A stretch of 64,000 nucleotides of DNA from positions 1 through 64,000 of the forward strand of contig SNVD02012260.1 in assembly GCA_013180625.2 (NCBI GenBank). The letters are read 5' to 3'. Shown piece by piece: positions 45,929 through 58,283 of this stretch (the first letter of the stretch is position 1; each line of letters begins with the position of its first letter). Position numbers and translations under genes: made by a program. The stretch comes from Boswellia sacra. Lineage: Eukaryota; Streptophyta; Magnoliopsida; Sapindales; Burseraceae. The notes under the pieces are model-generated. The model saw only the letters and a program-made list of their open reading frames with translations, had not been told where the DNA came from and ran no database searches.

Positions 45929-46579
45929 TTACATATTGAGCGTTAAATCCAGTTTACGCCTCTTATTGCCTTCTCCAAACCAATCAATCCGAGCTGTTGT
46001 TGGATCAGGCGAATAGACGAAATCTTGTAGTTTGTCAATTAACTCCCCTGCCGTTGAAGCTGTAACAAGGATTTGCCTCGCTGATGGTGAGATAAAATTT
46101 TTTTCTACAGCTTGATCAAGAAAAGACAACAAACCGTCAAAAAAGTTATTGACATTTAACAAACCAATGGGTTTTTTATGAATGTTTAGCTGTGCCCAAG
46201 AGGTGATTTGAAATATCTCCTCTAATGTGCCATAACCACCGGGTAAAGCTATAAATGCATCGAACTTAACAACCATATGTGCAATACGCTCATGCATGCT
46301 AGAGACTTGTAACTCTTCCCCGATTGTGTTGCCTACGATATCTCGTACAGCTAAAGGTTTTGGGATAATGCCAAGAACTTTGCTCCCGCCTAGGGTTGCA
46401 GCTGTTGACACACACCCCATTAACCCAAGACTACCCCCTCCATAAATCAAATGAATACCCCTCCCAGCTAATGTCCTACCAAGATCAAGAGCTGCTGTGG
46501 TAAACTCTCCATCTTTACCAAATTGCGATCCGCAAAATACGCATATATTGCGGAATCGCCGAATTGGTGGTTTCTCCAT
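45929..46579 (-). CDS. LOG: LOG-type cytokinin riboside 5'-monophosphate phosphoribohydrolase, intact
   Basis: 216 codons and no intron; typical plant LOG proteins are about 215 residues and their genes usually have several introns, so this copy probably came from a spliced mRNA. It shows CVFCGS (13-18), GGGSLGLMG (47-55), MHER with the catalytic Arg at 98, and PGGYGTLEE (113-121) with the catalytic Glu at 121. LOG hydrolyses cytokinin nucleoside 5'-monophosphates to the active free base and ribose 5-phosphate, in the cytosol and nucleus. It lies inside copy C, upstream in sense of the hairpin and downstream of the G-box array, which could drive it. One change to note is Ser to Phe at 106 before DAFIALPGG. 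Of four copies in the window only this one is uninterrupted. Confidence 0.9.
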   Translation of the reverse strand: MEKPPIRRFRNICVFCGSQFGKDGEFTTAALDLGRTLAGRGIHLIYGGGSLGLMGCVSTAATLGGSKVLGIIPKPLAVRDIVGNTIGEELQVSSMHERIAHMVVKFDAFIALPGGYGTLEEIFQITSWAQLNIHKKPIGLLNVNNFFDGLLSFLDQAVEKNFISPSARQILVTASTAGELIDKLQDFVYSPDPTTARIDWFGEGNKRRKLDLTLNM

Positions 46580-46734
46580 TTCTACAAGTGCTCTAATCTT
46601 GTGTAAGACACGTTAGATATTATGCTTTTCAATTGCAAGACAGGTTATAGAATGACATATGAAAACATGCAGAATGTATATATACACACATAAAACTCTC
46701 AAATTTTGACACATGGGGACATACTTTCGGTTGG

Positions 46735-46975
46735 GGTTGCTCGATGCAGATTTATTGCTCCAAGATTTGAAAAAATGAGATATGCTTTCGGCGGGGTTTG
46801 ACAAAACCTACACACTTGTCTCCCACGTGAAGCATGAAAAGTAGAGATTACTTTCGGTGGAGGTTGACAAAACCTCCACACTTGTCTCTCACATGTGCAT
46901 GAAAAATAGAGATATACTTTCGGCGGAGGTTGACGAAACTTCTACACTTATCTCCACGTGTGCTTATGACATGGG
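46735..46975 (-). repeat. Tandem G-box/hairpin array upstream of LOG (copy C)
   Basis: The same unit in minus orientation (ACTTTCGGCGGAGGTTGAC, ACACTTGTCTCCCACGTG), about four units. Some G-boxes are decayed (CACATG). Confidence 0.7.
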
Positions 46976-47112
46976 GTAGTCATATGGTTTGTCAAAAAGA
47001 AAACTTAAAATTTAAAACAAACAAAATCAACAAACAACAAAAACACAAAGACAACATTGATAATCAGATCAAACGAAACAAGAAGAAAATAAAAATCGAC
47101 AACAACAACACA

Positions 47113-48523
47113 TGATGCGTTCGAAACTAGCAAGTATACTAGTCGCACAAGTAATAAAGTGATAAGTAAGATATCGTTCCCACGAGGATTGATTCTAATT
47201 GAATTTTTTATTTCCAGCAACAATAAACTAAACAGGGGGATTTTTGTTGAATGCTTTACTAAATGAAATAAGAATGCAAGTAAAGAATAACAAAACAGAA
47301 AGTAAATTTGAATGAAAAATCAATGGGAGAAAGCTGGTTAAGGGATCCTTCTCTACCACAAGATATGGATTTGGGAATTAATTGTAGAATTGTCATCCAA
47401 TTACACCATTGAAATTATCAACCGTAGATAACAACAAGCTCTGTTATCCCAATCTTTCCTTACTTTGTTGTTAAATAAAACAGGCTCTTTATTTAATCTC
47501 TATCCATTAAACAACCTAGAACAAGCTCTCTAAATTTAATTCAATGGATGCATTATGATAGAAAGATAGGTTGATCTAAGCAATAAACACACAAGCTCGG
47601 ATTATTTAACTTAGGTTATATTCTCCAATTGTAATCTCTGGTCACAATTTTGCTACTAATGATTAGAAATTCAAAACAATTACGGATCAAGATTTCTAGT
47701 CTAGCAATAAATCACAACCAGATTATATTCAGTGGGCCACTCAAATACAATCAGCAAGCAATCATAAGCATTAAATATGGGAGAATACAAGCAACTTCAA
47801 TTAGAGAATTGGATAACAATTCCTTACACAATCAACTTACAAAAAACATATCAGGGGCTTTGAAATCACCCTCAACCAATTCAGATTCAGTTACACATGT
47901 TTAAGAACGTGGTAAATACAATACAACATGGAGAAATTCCAGAAAATGAAAGGGAAGGAAAAAACTTAGCAAATTTGATGTAATTCTCTTTGGATTGTAG
48001 TTCTTCCTCTTTCCAAGCTTCCTTTCTCCTTCAAGAACTCCAAGATATGAAAGAATTCTAGAGCAGCAGCCTCTACCACGTTCTCCCCTCTTCAAGTTAT
48101 GAAAATAAAACCCTAAAATGTGTTTAAATACTCTGCTACAGTGACTTGCTACAGTGCCCCGTATTATACATGCTACAGTGACTTGTGGAATTATATTTCT
48201 ATACATCTCATACTGTTTTGATTAGAAATTTTGGTACACTTAATGGATTTATAAACCGTAAACTTCTCCAGAAAATAGACTTCGAGAGCTTTCCAACGGT
48301 ATATAACATGTCGTCGGGTTCATTGTATATCAATACAATTAAATCCGAGAAGATCACTGACTAGCAGAGGTGAAAATGAGGGGTTTTACTCCATTTTTTG
48401 TGCAAGTTGCTCCAAAACTCCTACAAACATCAAAACCACACAAAAACATAAAAATACCAAGGAATATAGCAAAGAAACATTGACGAATTAATATGAAAAT
48501 GATATATAAATAGACACTTATCA
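47113..48523 (-). mobile_element. Extra family LTR inside copy C (1411 bp)
   Basis: A complete LTR with its polypurine tract on the sense-upstream side (48524-48540), which would make it a 3' LTR. On that side it ends in adapter sequence at 48543 and then jumps to the DNA after ORF2. On the other side it abuts family interior (TGTGTTGTTG in sense). It is probably the end of a nested element whose rest the assembly collapsed. Confidence 0.75.
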
Positions 48524-48542
48524 AATTCCCCCACACTTAATC

Positions 48543-48580
48543 CTGTCTCTTATACACATCTAGATGTGTATAAGAGACAG
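48543..48580. other. Tn5/Nextera mosaic-end junction adapter (assembly artefact)
   Basis: The same perfect 38-bp palindrome as at 5353-5390. It joins an LTR/PPT to the region downstream of ORF2, so the join is likely false. Confidence 0.97.
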
Positions 48581-48604
48581 GTCCAGTAACGGCTGAAACG
48601 CCTT

Positions 48605-49158
48605 CTATGAGTTGGGGATTTGCTTCCCATTCAGTTTTCTTATAAACTGGCAAACAGGGTCGTTTTTAGTCAGATTCCCTAGACTATAACACTGCAATTC
48701 ATCACAAAATTGTGTCCATAGATTAAGCAATTCACGCTGAACAAGTCCACAATAATGTGACTCGAGAGTTAACAAAACATTATCCAGCGACTCATTACTC
48801 AAACCATTCTTAATAAATGAAAGTTTATCTTCTCTATTCCTAGACACAAAACCTAATGACGACAAGTCTGGTTACAAATCCATCTAGCACATTTATAACA
48901 TACTTGTAACCTTTTCGCTCTTCGCCTCTTGGCGTAGTAGCTCTTTCCTAGACCAGGCATGTATTTTACGAGATTAATGTCCGACTCACCGGACAATCTT
49001 ACCTTAGCTTCGATAAGCCATCGGATGTCCGCAGGCACATTTAGGAGCATCAATGCCCAAAGTCTAGTCATCCATACTTTATAAATTTTGAACACAGCAT
49101 TTTGAGGAAGTGAAGGGAAATATTTATGAAGGTTTGACATAAAGATATCGGCATCCAT
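48605..49158 (-). pseudogene. ORF2, frameshifted copy
   Basis: Homologous to the 184-codon ORF2 of copies A and B but 554 bp long: one base is lost right after the fourth Cys of the cluster (near 48862). The first part (from MDADIFMSNL, through KRRRAKR and the Cys cluster) and the last part (from SLGFVSRNREDK) are each open. Confidence 0.7.
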
Positions 49159-49597
49159 TGAAGAGAAGAAAAGGAGAGATAATACCGATAATGCGATTGA
49201 GTCTATTCTTCTCCAAGATATGCACGTTTCAAACCTTCGGGCAATAGCTTCAGCTCCCGTTGGGATGCTTCCTCAAGTTGTTGCACAAATGAGTTCGAAG
49301 TACAGAATAATCAAATTAAACAAAAGGAAGGAAAAGAAAAGAGCAGAAACGAAACTAAAGACACATAAAAGAGATAACAACACAATAGCAAACAAAAATC
49401 AAAAACAAGTAAAAGAAATATAAAAACAAATAAGAAAGATGGCAAAGAGAGATAAAACATGATCAATTTGATGGCCTACGAAAGGAATTTCCTCGAGACA
49501 CAAAAATCGATCATTATTACCTTATTTTATTTTTGTTTTTTTCTTTATTTTTCAAAAACATTGGGTTGCCTCCCAATAAGCGCTTGGTTTAACGTCC

Positions 49598-51427
49598 TCA
49601 GCCCGACATTGGTTCCATCATCGGAGGGTCCAATCTCTGCTGTGCTTCACTAATGGGCTTGGATCCTTCGTCCAACAAGATAGGGTCCATGCATATGGCT
49701 GGGCCTTGGATGTTAGCAATCGTCCACCCAATAGCTATTTTGTGATCTGTAAGTATTCGGACGAGTTTCTCCTCTTGTATTCGTGCAAGGCCCTTTCTAT
49801 TGTAACTGGCAAAGTATCATTCTCACCCAAGAATCCATGATTCAAATGATCTGGAAGTGACTTAAGCTCCAAGGTATTGGCTTTCGTCACAGAAGGAAGA
49901 AGTTTCTCATTAGATAAAGTAAATTGAATGTACGAAACATCATACCTATTTGTGGTTATTGCTATGGTCTCATCTAAGCTTGCCACAGCTTCCTCCATTT
50001 CTTTGGACACTTGTATCAAAATTCCTGACTCCTTAGAATTTTCTGTCCCTATATGCTCACTAATAGCTACATCCAATCCATTCTTGCGAGTTAACTCAAA
50101 ATATTGTTGTGACAAATAATCAACAATGTCAATTGCAAAAACAGAATGTAAGTCACTAGAGTACCTTATTGCCTCAAAAATATTGAAACATATCACCTTG
50201 CCATCAAACTCTATGGTCAGAGTGCCATCATGAACATCAATCTTGGTTCTAGCAGTTTTCAAGAATGGTCTCCCTAAAAGAATCAGTGTTGGATTATGGG
50301 ATGTCTCATCCTCTATTTCAAGGACATAGAAGTTTGTTGGGAAAACCAATTGATTCACCTGCACAAGCACATCTGAATCTTTGTATTTCGGAGAAATTTT
50401 TCTTTGTAAAACAGCTAAAACATTTCCCCCCACACTTACTTTCTCATTTCCTTTTAACTTCCTCTTGCTGGTGCATAACTCCTTGAGACATTTTGTATAA
50501 CAAGGTACTTGCTCGATAGCATCCAGAAGTGGTATATTTACCTCAATTTTTGGAGAAGTTTTTAGATTTTCTGTTCTTGTTCCTCCTTCTTCGATTTTGC
50601 AAATCTACTAGGAAAAAGTGGAGGAGTAACATATGAAGGAATGGGAGTTATCGGATTTACCTGAGAAGTCAATGTTTTGTTCATGATGGAAGTGGTGTCA
50701 TCTCCTTCATCAGTTTGTGATTTCCCTGGCAAGACATCTAATTGCTCTCCACTTCGTGAAGTTATTGCACTAGCAGTCTCTCTTGGATTGATCACCGTTT
50801 GAGAAGATAATTTTTTTGAGTCTTCGCCCTCAAATTTGCTCATGCTAGTAGCCAATTTTCCCATTTGATTTGCCAGGTTTTGGATACTTGCCCCAGTTTC
50901 CTGCTGGAATTGCATTGTGTTAGTGGTAAGTGCATTAACAATGTCTTCGAGAGATATACCTGAGTTTTGCGAAGCTGGTTGCGGTGCTGGATGTGGCATT
51001 GGTGGTGGTTGCATTTGAAATGGTTGCTGCACTCTAGGTTGATAGAAACTTTGTGGCCGATTTGGTATCACATTTGGAGTGATTGGTTGATGATTCCAGT
51101 AACTGAAATTATGTTGATCTTCCCATCCAGCATTGTAAGTGCTAGAGAAAGGATCATACCATGCCTCGTTTGTCCTGGAAATCCACCCATGGCATTGGCT
51201 TGTTCCATATATTCTTCTTGTAAAGTTGGATACATATCGATTGGATGCTCCATCGTAGAATATATCCCACATTCATAAGATTTTTGCATATCTCCTACAA
51301 CCATGTTTTTCACAAGAGAGGTTAGCTCAGAAAGTTGTTGTTCAATGTTCGGAGTGCTTACCTCATTTACTCTCCACGGTAGTTGTGGCTCAAAACCGCA
51401 ACTGAATTGATAGAAGTTTACTGCCAT
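49598..51427 (-). pseudogene. Truncated gag/protease (copy C)
   Basis: Starts MAVNFYQFSCGFEP. It is broken by frameshifts near 51175 and 50560. A deletion of about 170 bp near 50370-50375 removes the whole protease active-site region: YKDS is joined straight to DVLVQVNQ. The degenerate zinc knuckle C-x2-Y-x4-H-x4-Y is shared with A and B. It ends in the same RT-start to MEPMSG junction. Confidence 0.72.
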
Positions 51428-51516
51428 GTTGTCTAAACACAAACAATCAGAAAAGAAAAACAAAGAACATAGGAATCAACAATGAAAACAAAATAACAAA
51501 TCGATTAGAAAATCAA

Positions 51517-51534
51517 TCCCCGGCAACGGCGCCA
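51517..51534 (-). promoter_or_regulatory. tRNA-Asp primer binding site (copy C)
   Basis: TCCCCGGCAACGGCGCCA on the plus strand, next to the 5' LTR at 51540. Confidence 0.85.
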
Positions 51535-52245
51535 AAACTTGATGCGTTCGAAACTAGCAAGTATACTAGTCGCACAAGTAATAAAGTGATAAGTAAGATA
51601 TCGTTCCCACGAGGATTGATTCTAATTGAATTTGTTATTTCCAGCAACAATAACCTAAACAGGGGGGATTTTTGTTGAATGATTTACTAAATGAAATAAG
51701 AATGCAAGTAAAGAATAACAAAACCAAAAGTAAATTTGAATGAAAAATCAATGGGAGAAAGCTGGTTAAGGGATCCTTCTCCACCACAAGATATGGATTT
51801 GCGAATTAATCATAGAATTGTCATCCAATTACACCATTGAAATTATCAACCGTAGATAACAACAAGCTCTGTTATCCCAATCTTTCCTACTTTGTTGTTA
51901 AACAAAACAGGCTCTTTATTTAATCTCTATCCATTAAACAACCTAGAACAAGCTCTCTGAGTTTAATTCAATGGATGCATTATGATAAGAAAGATAGGTT
52001 GATCTAAGCAATAAACACACAAGCTCGGATTATTTAACTAGGTTATATTCCCAATTGTAATCTCTGATCACAATTTTGCTACTAATGATTAGAAATTCAA
52101 GACAATTACGGATCAAGATTTCTAGTCTAGCAATAAATCACAACCAGATTATAGTCAGTTGGCCACTCAAATACAATCAGCAAGCAATCATAAGCATTAA
52201 ATATGGGAGAATACAAGCAACTTCAATTAGAGAATTGGATAACAA

Positions 52246-53047
52246 TGATACCGGGCTGCTGGATTGTAATAGATCAGGATAGGATCTTCAAGTTGATTAT
52301 CAACTCAACCAATGGCTGGAACAAATAAAATAGAACCTAACAAACACTCTTTGAAAGGGATAACAAGCTCACCACCAAAGTAAACACCAATAGGATACAG
52401 ATAATTCACCACCCAAGGATGTAAAACCAAGGATACAGGGCTTAAACTAACTCACCACTCTATGGAATCCACCAAGAGATACAGAGTTAAGGAGAAATCA
52501 GTATAAACACTGAAATTTCACTCAAATTCGAATTCAAAACTTCACCACCTTGAATACACAACTTTAGAACTTAAATAACTTGGAACAACCCTTCAAGCAT
52601 AGGTAAAAGACAATAATCAAATGATTTCAACAATTACAGCTCAACTACTACATTGACAACTCATTTTTGACTAAGACTCATAAGTAAACTCATTAGGTAA
52701 TAAAGGCACAACCAACTAAGCTAGAAATTCAAATTCCAACCAACTAAGTTAGAAAATTCAAATTCTAATGTGGACTTTAATGCAGCATTCATCATGAACC
52801 AGCTGTGAAGAGATAGTCATAAATTCCTACAGACAACTCCAAATGACACATTGACAAATGTGTTAGAAAGCTGACTTCAAGATCTTTTACAGCCATAATT
52901 CTTGACATTTAATTCTCTGCACAGCAATATCAGTTCTTTTACGAAATTACCCCTCATTCTGGTTCATGTGCACTCTTGACCATTGTAATAATTTACACCC
53001 CTTGATGATCTATCATGAATCCCATGGATTGTAACACTCCTGTGTCA
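52246..53047 (-). mobile_element. 3' LTR of element D
   Basis: 802 bp. The polyprotein stop lies inside it (52993). The polypurine tract (CAGGGGAGCT in sense) sits just outside at about 53048-53060. Confidence 0.9.
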
Positions 53048-56000
53048 AGCTCCCCTGGTTGAGAAAGACTCGACCTCGAGTCTTGGTTGTTGTGTTCACC
53101 AAGATAAGGACTAAGGTCAGAGACATTGAATGTGTTGAAAACACCGTAATGCTCAGGTAGCTCAACTTTGTAAGCATTCTCTCCAATGCGTTGTAAGACT
53201 TTGAATGGTCCATTAGCTCTAGGCTTCAACTTGGTATATTTTCCTGGAGGAAACCTTTCCTTTCTAAGGTGTATCCATACTAGATCTTCTTTGAACTCAG
53301 CATACTTCTGATGTTTGTTTGCTGTAGCTTTATACTTCTCATTTTGCTTCAAAATCTTCTCTCGAACTTGTTCATGCAGCATCTTGATGTTCTTAGCCCT
53401 CTCCTCTGCATCACTGCTAAATTGAGTTTTGGAAGGAATAGGAGCTAAATCCAAAGGACTTATTGGATTCTTGCCATAAACAACCTCAAAGGACTATGAC
53501 CAGTGGTTTGACTTGATGATCTGTTATAAGCAAACTCAACTTGCGGTAAAACAAGATCCCATTGCCGTAAATTCTTACCAACATAACTCCTTAGAAGATT
53601 TCCCAAGCTTCTGTTGATAACTTCAATTTGTCCATCTGTTTGAGGATGATGAGATGAACTAAAGGTAAGTGTAGTCCCCAGCTTTTTCCAAAGTGTACGC
53701 CAAAAATGAGATAAGAACTTTGGATCACGATCTGAGACTATGGCCTTAGGAATGCCATGCAATTTTACAATCTCCTGGAAGTACAAATTGGCCACATGAG
53801 TCGCATCATTTGTCTTGTTACAGGGGACAAAACGAGTCATTTTAGAAAATCAGTCAACCACCACCATGATTGAATCTTTGTTTCGCTGTGTTCTAGGCAA
53901 TCCCACCATAAAATCTAAGCTAACATCTTCCCATGGATCATTAGGAACAGGTAATGGAGTGTACAAACCAGTGTTCTGCCCATGACTTTTTGCCACATGA
54001 CAAATTGTACACCTCTTCACGTGCTTCATCACATCCCTATCCATCTTCGGCCAATAGAAGTTTTCCTTCACAATAGCAATAGTTTTGTCTCTCCCAAAAT
54101 GACCACTAATGCCACTGCCATGTGCTTTATTAATGATTAATTCTCTCAAGGAACATTGAAGAATACACAATTGGTTTGCCTTGAGTAGATAACCATCCTG
54201 CAAAACAAATTGGTTAGATGAAAACTCATTATAGTTGCTCCATATTTTGCCAAAATCTGGATCATCCTTGTAAAGCTGTTTTAAAACCTCAAACCCAACA
54301 ACATTCACTTGCATAGAGGTCAGCAAAGAATGTCTTCGGCTTAAGGCATCAGCCACCACATTTTGAACTCCAGATTTATGCTTGATGGTAAAGTTGAAAG
54401 CTTGAAGAAACTCTACCCATCTAGCATGTCGAACATTAAGTTTCTGTTGGCTGTTGATGAACTTCAAAGCTTCATGGTCAGAATATAGAACGAATGGTTT
54501 TGGCAAGAGATACTGACTTCAATGCTTCAAAGCTCGACAAATAGCATACAACTCTTTGTCATAAGTTGAGTACTTTTTGCGAGATGCATTTAATTTTTCA
54601 CTAAAGAAAGCAATTGGCCTGCGTTCTTGGCTAATAACAGCACCAATACCAATATTGGAAGCATCACATTCAACTTCGAAAACCTTACAGAAATCTAGAA
54701 GTGATAAGATAGGAGCTTCTGTCATCTTCTTTTTAATCAGTTCAAAGCTTCGTTGTGCATCTTTCGTCCACGTAAAACCATTACCCTTTAAGCATTCAGT
54801 GATTGGAACCATTATAGTGCTGAATCCTCCGATAAATCGACGGTAAAATGAAGCTAACCCATGAAAACTTTGAATGTTGTGGACAGATGTAGGAATCGGC
54901 CAATTTTGAATTGCTTCAATCTTGCTAGGATCCATCTGAATTCCATCTTTTGAAACCACATACCCTAAGAAAATAAGGCTTTTGGTGAAGAACTCACACT
55001 TCTTCAAGTTGGCATAAAGCTTTTCACTTCTCAAGGTATGGAACACTTGCTGAAGATGATCCAAGTGATGCTCCTCATCTTTGCTGTACACAAGTATATC
55101 ATCAAAATATACAACAACAAACTTGCCAATGAATAGTTTAAAGACATGGTTCATCAACCGCGTAAATGTACTTGGTGCATTGGATAGGCCAAATGGCATC
55201 ACCATCCATTCATAATGGCCATTCTTTGTTTTAAATGCAGTCTTGCATTCATCACCAGGTCTCATACGAATTTGATGATAGCCACTTCGAAGATCAATTT
55301 TTGAGAAGATAGTAGCACCATGAAGTTGATCAAGAAGGTCATCAAGCCTCAGAATAGGAAATCTGTAATTGATTGTGATCTTGTTAACAGCCCTACTATC
55401 AATGCACATTCTCCAAGAGCCATCCTTTTTAGGCACCAAAAGAGTTGGGATAGCACAAGGACTCATGCTTTCCCTCACTAACCCTTTAGTGATAAGCTTA
55501 TCAACCTATCGTTGTAATTCTTCATGTTCTGTAGGACTCATTCGATAGGCTGATTTATTTGGCAACACAGCACCTAGAACAAGATCAATACAATGATGTA
55601 TGTCTCTCATTGGAGGAAGGCCTGGTGGTATCTCATTTGGTATAACATCATGGTATTCTTCAAGAAGATATTTCATCTCCGGAGGTGGTTCATTACTAAC
55701 TTCATTTTCTTCTAACAACAAGAACACATAAATTTCACTTCCCTTCTCCAACTCTCTTCTACATTCTGTTTGGGTAGGCAAAGCATTTCCCTCCCCTTTA
55801 GTAGGTTTAGGAACACATTCTAACTTCGAAGGACCCAAAATAACTTTGACCCCATCTTTAAAGAAAGTATAAGTATTCCTATAGCCATCATGCATTACTC
55901 TCCTATCATACTGCCATGGTCTACCAAGAAGTAAATGACAAGCATCCATAGGAACAATATCACACCATATTTCATCTTTATACTTTTTCCCAATAGAAAA

Positions 56001-56708
56001 TGAAAAAAGGCAGCGTTTGTTTACCTTGATTTTGTTATCTTTCCGAAGCCATGAAATCTTGTAAGGTTGAGGATGCTTCTCTGTTTGAAGGCCAAGTTTA
56101 TCAATCATCTCCGTAGACACCACATTTTCAAAGTTGCCACCATCAATAATAACATTGCACACCTTGCCATAAGAAGAACATCTGCTATGGAAGATATTTC
56201 TGTGAAGCCAATCATCTTCTCGTTCTTGGGCAATACTCAAACTCCTTTGAATAATAAAGAGAGAATCACCTCGATTTGTATAAGTGATTTCCTCTTCATC
56301 AACAAATTCTGGATTATCAAAATTGATCAAGGCATCTGTCTCGATCTCTTCATCACTTTCGTAAAAGTCATCAAATATTGGTGGTTTTCCATGATCCTCA
56401 AAGAAGTCATGGTATACTTCATCATTCTCCATCGATTCATCTTTATTAGCAGCATCATTATCATCATAATTGCCCAAAGGACTTTGATCTTCTACTTCTC
56501 CACGCATTCCACCTGCGAATTCTTTATTTTCCAGAATTACTAAATGTTGCTGGAGTTGTTGGAGCTGCCGCATAAGATCTTCAACGATCAAATGTTGTTG
56601 GACTTGCTGGAGTTGCCGCCTGAGATCTTCAATGATCAAATCACATTCATCTCTTTGAGAAGGAGGCAATTGGCTAGTAGAAGTAGCCTTGTGAGTACGA
56701 CCAGCCAT
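52993..56708 (-). pseudogene. Element D gag-pol remnant (protease, RT, RNase H, integrase)
   Basis: Sense order. 56708-55506: N-terminal coiled-coil QLQQ repeats, acidic stretch, protease with IIDGG and LLGRPW; the capsid and CCHC knuckle are missing. 55478-54519: reverse transcriptase with [11 protein letters not shown], the catalytic YFDD box and FLGYVVS, then the start of RNase H ([16 protein letters not shown]). 54506-53850: rest of RNase H and integrase zinc-binding HHCC. 53840-53460: integrase core with SDRDPKF. 53454-52993: integrase C-terminal GPF motif; no chromodomain. The breaks are TAG at 55506-55508, TGA at 54519-54521 and TGA at 53850-53852, each explained by one C to T or G to A change in an expected Gln, Trp or Arg codon, plus one frameshift near 53457. 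Confidence 0.93.
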
Positions 56709-56733
56709 TGAACCAAAAGCTCTGATACCAAAC

Positions 56734-57534
56734 TGATACCGGGCTGCTGGATTGTAATAGATCAGGATAGGATCTTCAAGTTGATTATCAACTCAACCAA
56801 CGGCTGGAACAAATAAAATGGAACCTAACAAATACTCTTTGAAAGGGATAACAAGCTCACCACCAAAGTAAACACAAATATGATACATATAATTCACCAC
56901 CCAAGGATGTAAACCAAGGATATAGGGCTTAAACTAACTCACCACTCTATGGAATCCACCAAGAGATACAAAGTTAAGGAGAAATCAGTATAAACACTGA
57001 AATTTCACTCAAATTCGAATTCAAAACTTCACCACCTTGAATACACAACTTTAGAACTTAAATAACTTGGAACAACCCTTCAAGCATAGGTAAAAGACAA
57101 TAATCAAATGATTTCAACAATTACAGCTTAACTACTACATTGACAACTCATTTTTAACTAAGACTCATAAGTAAACTCATTAGGTAATAAAGGCACAACC
57201 AACTAAGGTAGAAATTCAAATTCCAACCAACTAAGCTAGAAAATTCAAATTCTAATGTGGACTTTAATGCAGCATTCATTATGAACCAGCTGTGAAGAGA
57301 TAGTCATAAATTCCTGCAGACAACTCCAAATGACACATTGACAAATGTGTTAGAAAGCTGACTTCAAGATCTTTTACAGCCATAAATCTTGACATTTAAT
57401 TCTCTGCACAGCAATATCAGTTCTTTTATGAAATTACCCCTCATTCTGGTTCATGTGCACTCTTGACCATTGTAATAATTTGCACCCCTTGATGATCTAT
57501 CATGAATCCTATGGATTGTAACACTCCTGTGTCA
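56734..57534 (-). mobile_element. 5' LTR of element D
   Basis: 801 bp, very similar to the 3' LTR with scattered substitutions. The initiator-Met PBS follows in sense near 56720-56731. Confidence 0.92.
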
Positions 57535-58283
57535 AACAATTCCTTACACAATCAATTCACAAAAACCATATCAGGGGCTTTGAAATCACCCTCAACCAAT
57601 TCAGATTTAGTTACACATATTCAATCACAATAACAAATACAATACAGAGAAATTCCAGAATTGAAAAGGAAAGAAAGAACTTAGCAAATTCTTTGAAAAT
57701 CTTCTTTGTAGATGAATCTTCTTGGAATTGTAGTTCCTCCTCTTTCAAAATCTCTTTCTCCTTCAAGAACTCCAAGGGATGAGAGAAATCCAGAAATGCA
57801 GCCTCCTCCCACGTTTTCCCCTCTTCAAGTTATGAAAACAAAACCCTAAAATGTGTTTAAATACTCTGCTACAGTGACTTGCTACAGTGCCCCGTATTAT
57901 ACATGCTACAGTGCTTGTGGAATTATATTTCTATACATCTCACACTGTTTTGATTACAACTTTTGGTACAATGAATGGATTTATAAACCGTAAATTTCTC
58001 CAGAAAATAGACTTCGAGAGCTTTCCAACGGTATATAATATGTCATCGGGTTCATTGTATATCACTACAATTAAATCCGAGAAGATCACTGACTAGCAGA
58101 GGTGAAAATGAAGGGTTTTACTCCATTTTTGTGCAAGTTGCTCCAAAACTTCTACAAACATCAAAACCACACAAAAACATAAAAATACCAAGGGATATAG
58201 CAAAGAAACATGGACGAATTGATATAAAAGTAATACATAAATAGACACCTATCAACTATTTTAGAATATTATCCATTTTTCAG

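Larger units (their letters stand above)
52246..57534 (-). mobile_element. Element D: Ty3/Gypsy retrotransposon with pol (5289 bp)
   Basis: LTRs 52246-53047 and 56734-57534 run TGATACCGGGC to GTGTCA on the plus strand and are flanked by a perfect AACAA duplication (52241-52245, 57535-57539). In sense, the PBS TGGTATCAGAGC after the 5' LTR matches initiator tRNA-Met. The pol order PR-RT-RH-INT identifies Ty3/Gypsy. Stops and a frameshift show it is dead. Confidence 0.95.
42530..58254 (-). mobile_element. Copy C: LOG-carrying LTR retrotransposon, invaded by element D
   Basis: The ends TGATGCG... and ...CCTATCA are flanked by ACTAT at 42525-42529 and 58255-58259. In sense order: 5' LTR 58254-51540 (split by D at 52246-57534), PBS 51517-51534, gag/protease remnant 49598-51427, ORF2 48605-49158 (frameshifted), adapter artefact, an extra family LTR 47113-48523, array about 46735-46975, intact LOG 45929-46579, noncoding tail, PPT, 3' LTR 42530-43955. 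Confidence 0.92.
51540..58254 (-). mobile_element. 5' LTR of copy C, split by element D
   Basis: The two halves, 51540-52245 and 57540-58254 (plus the duplicated AACAA), rejoin into one 1421-bp family LTR. Confidence 0.9.
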
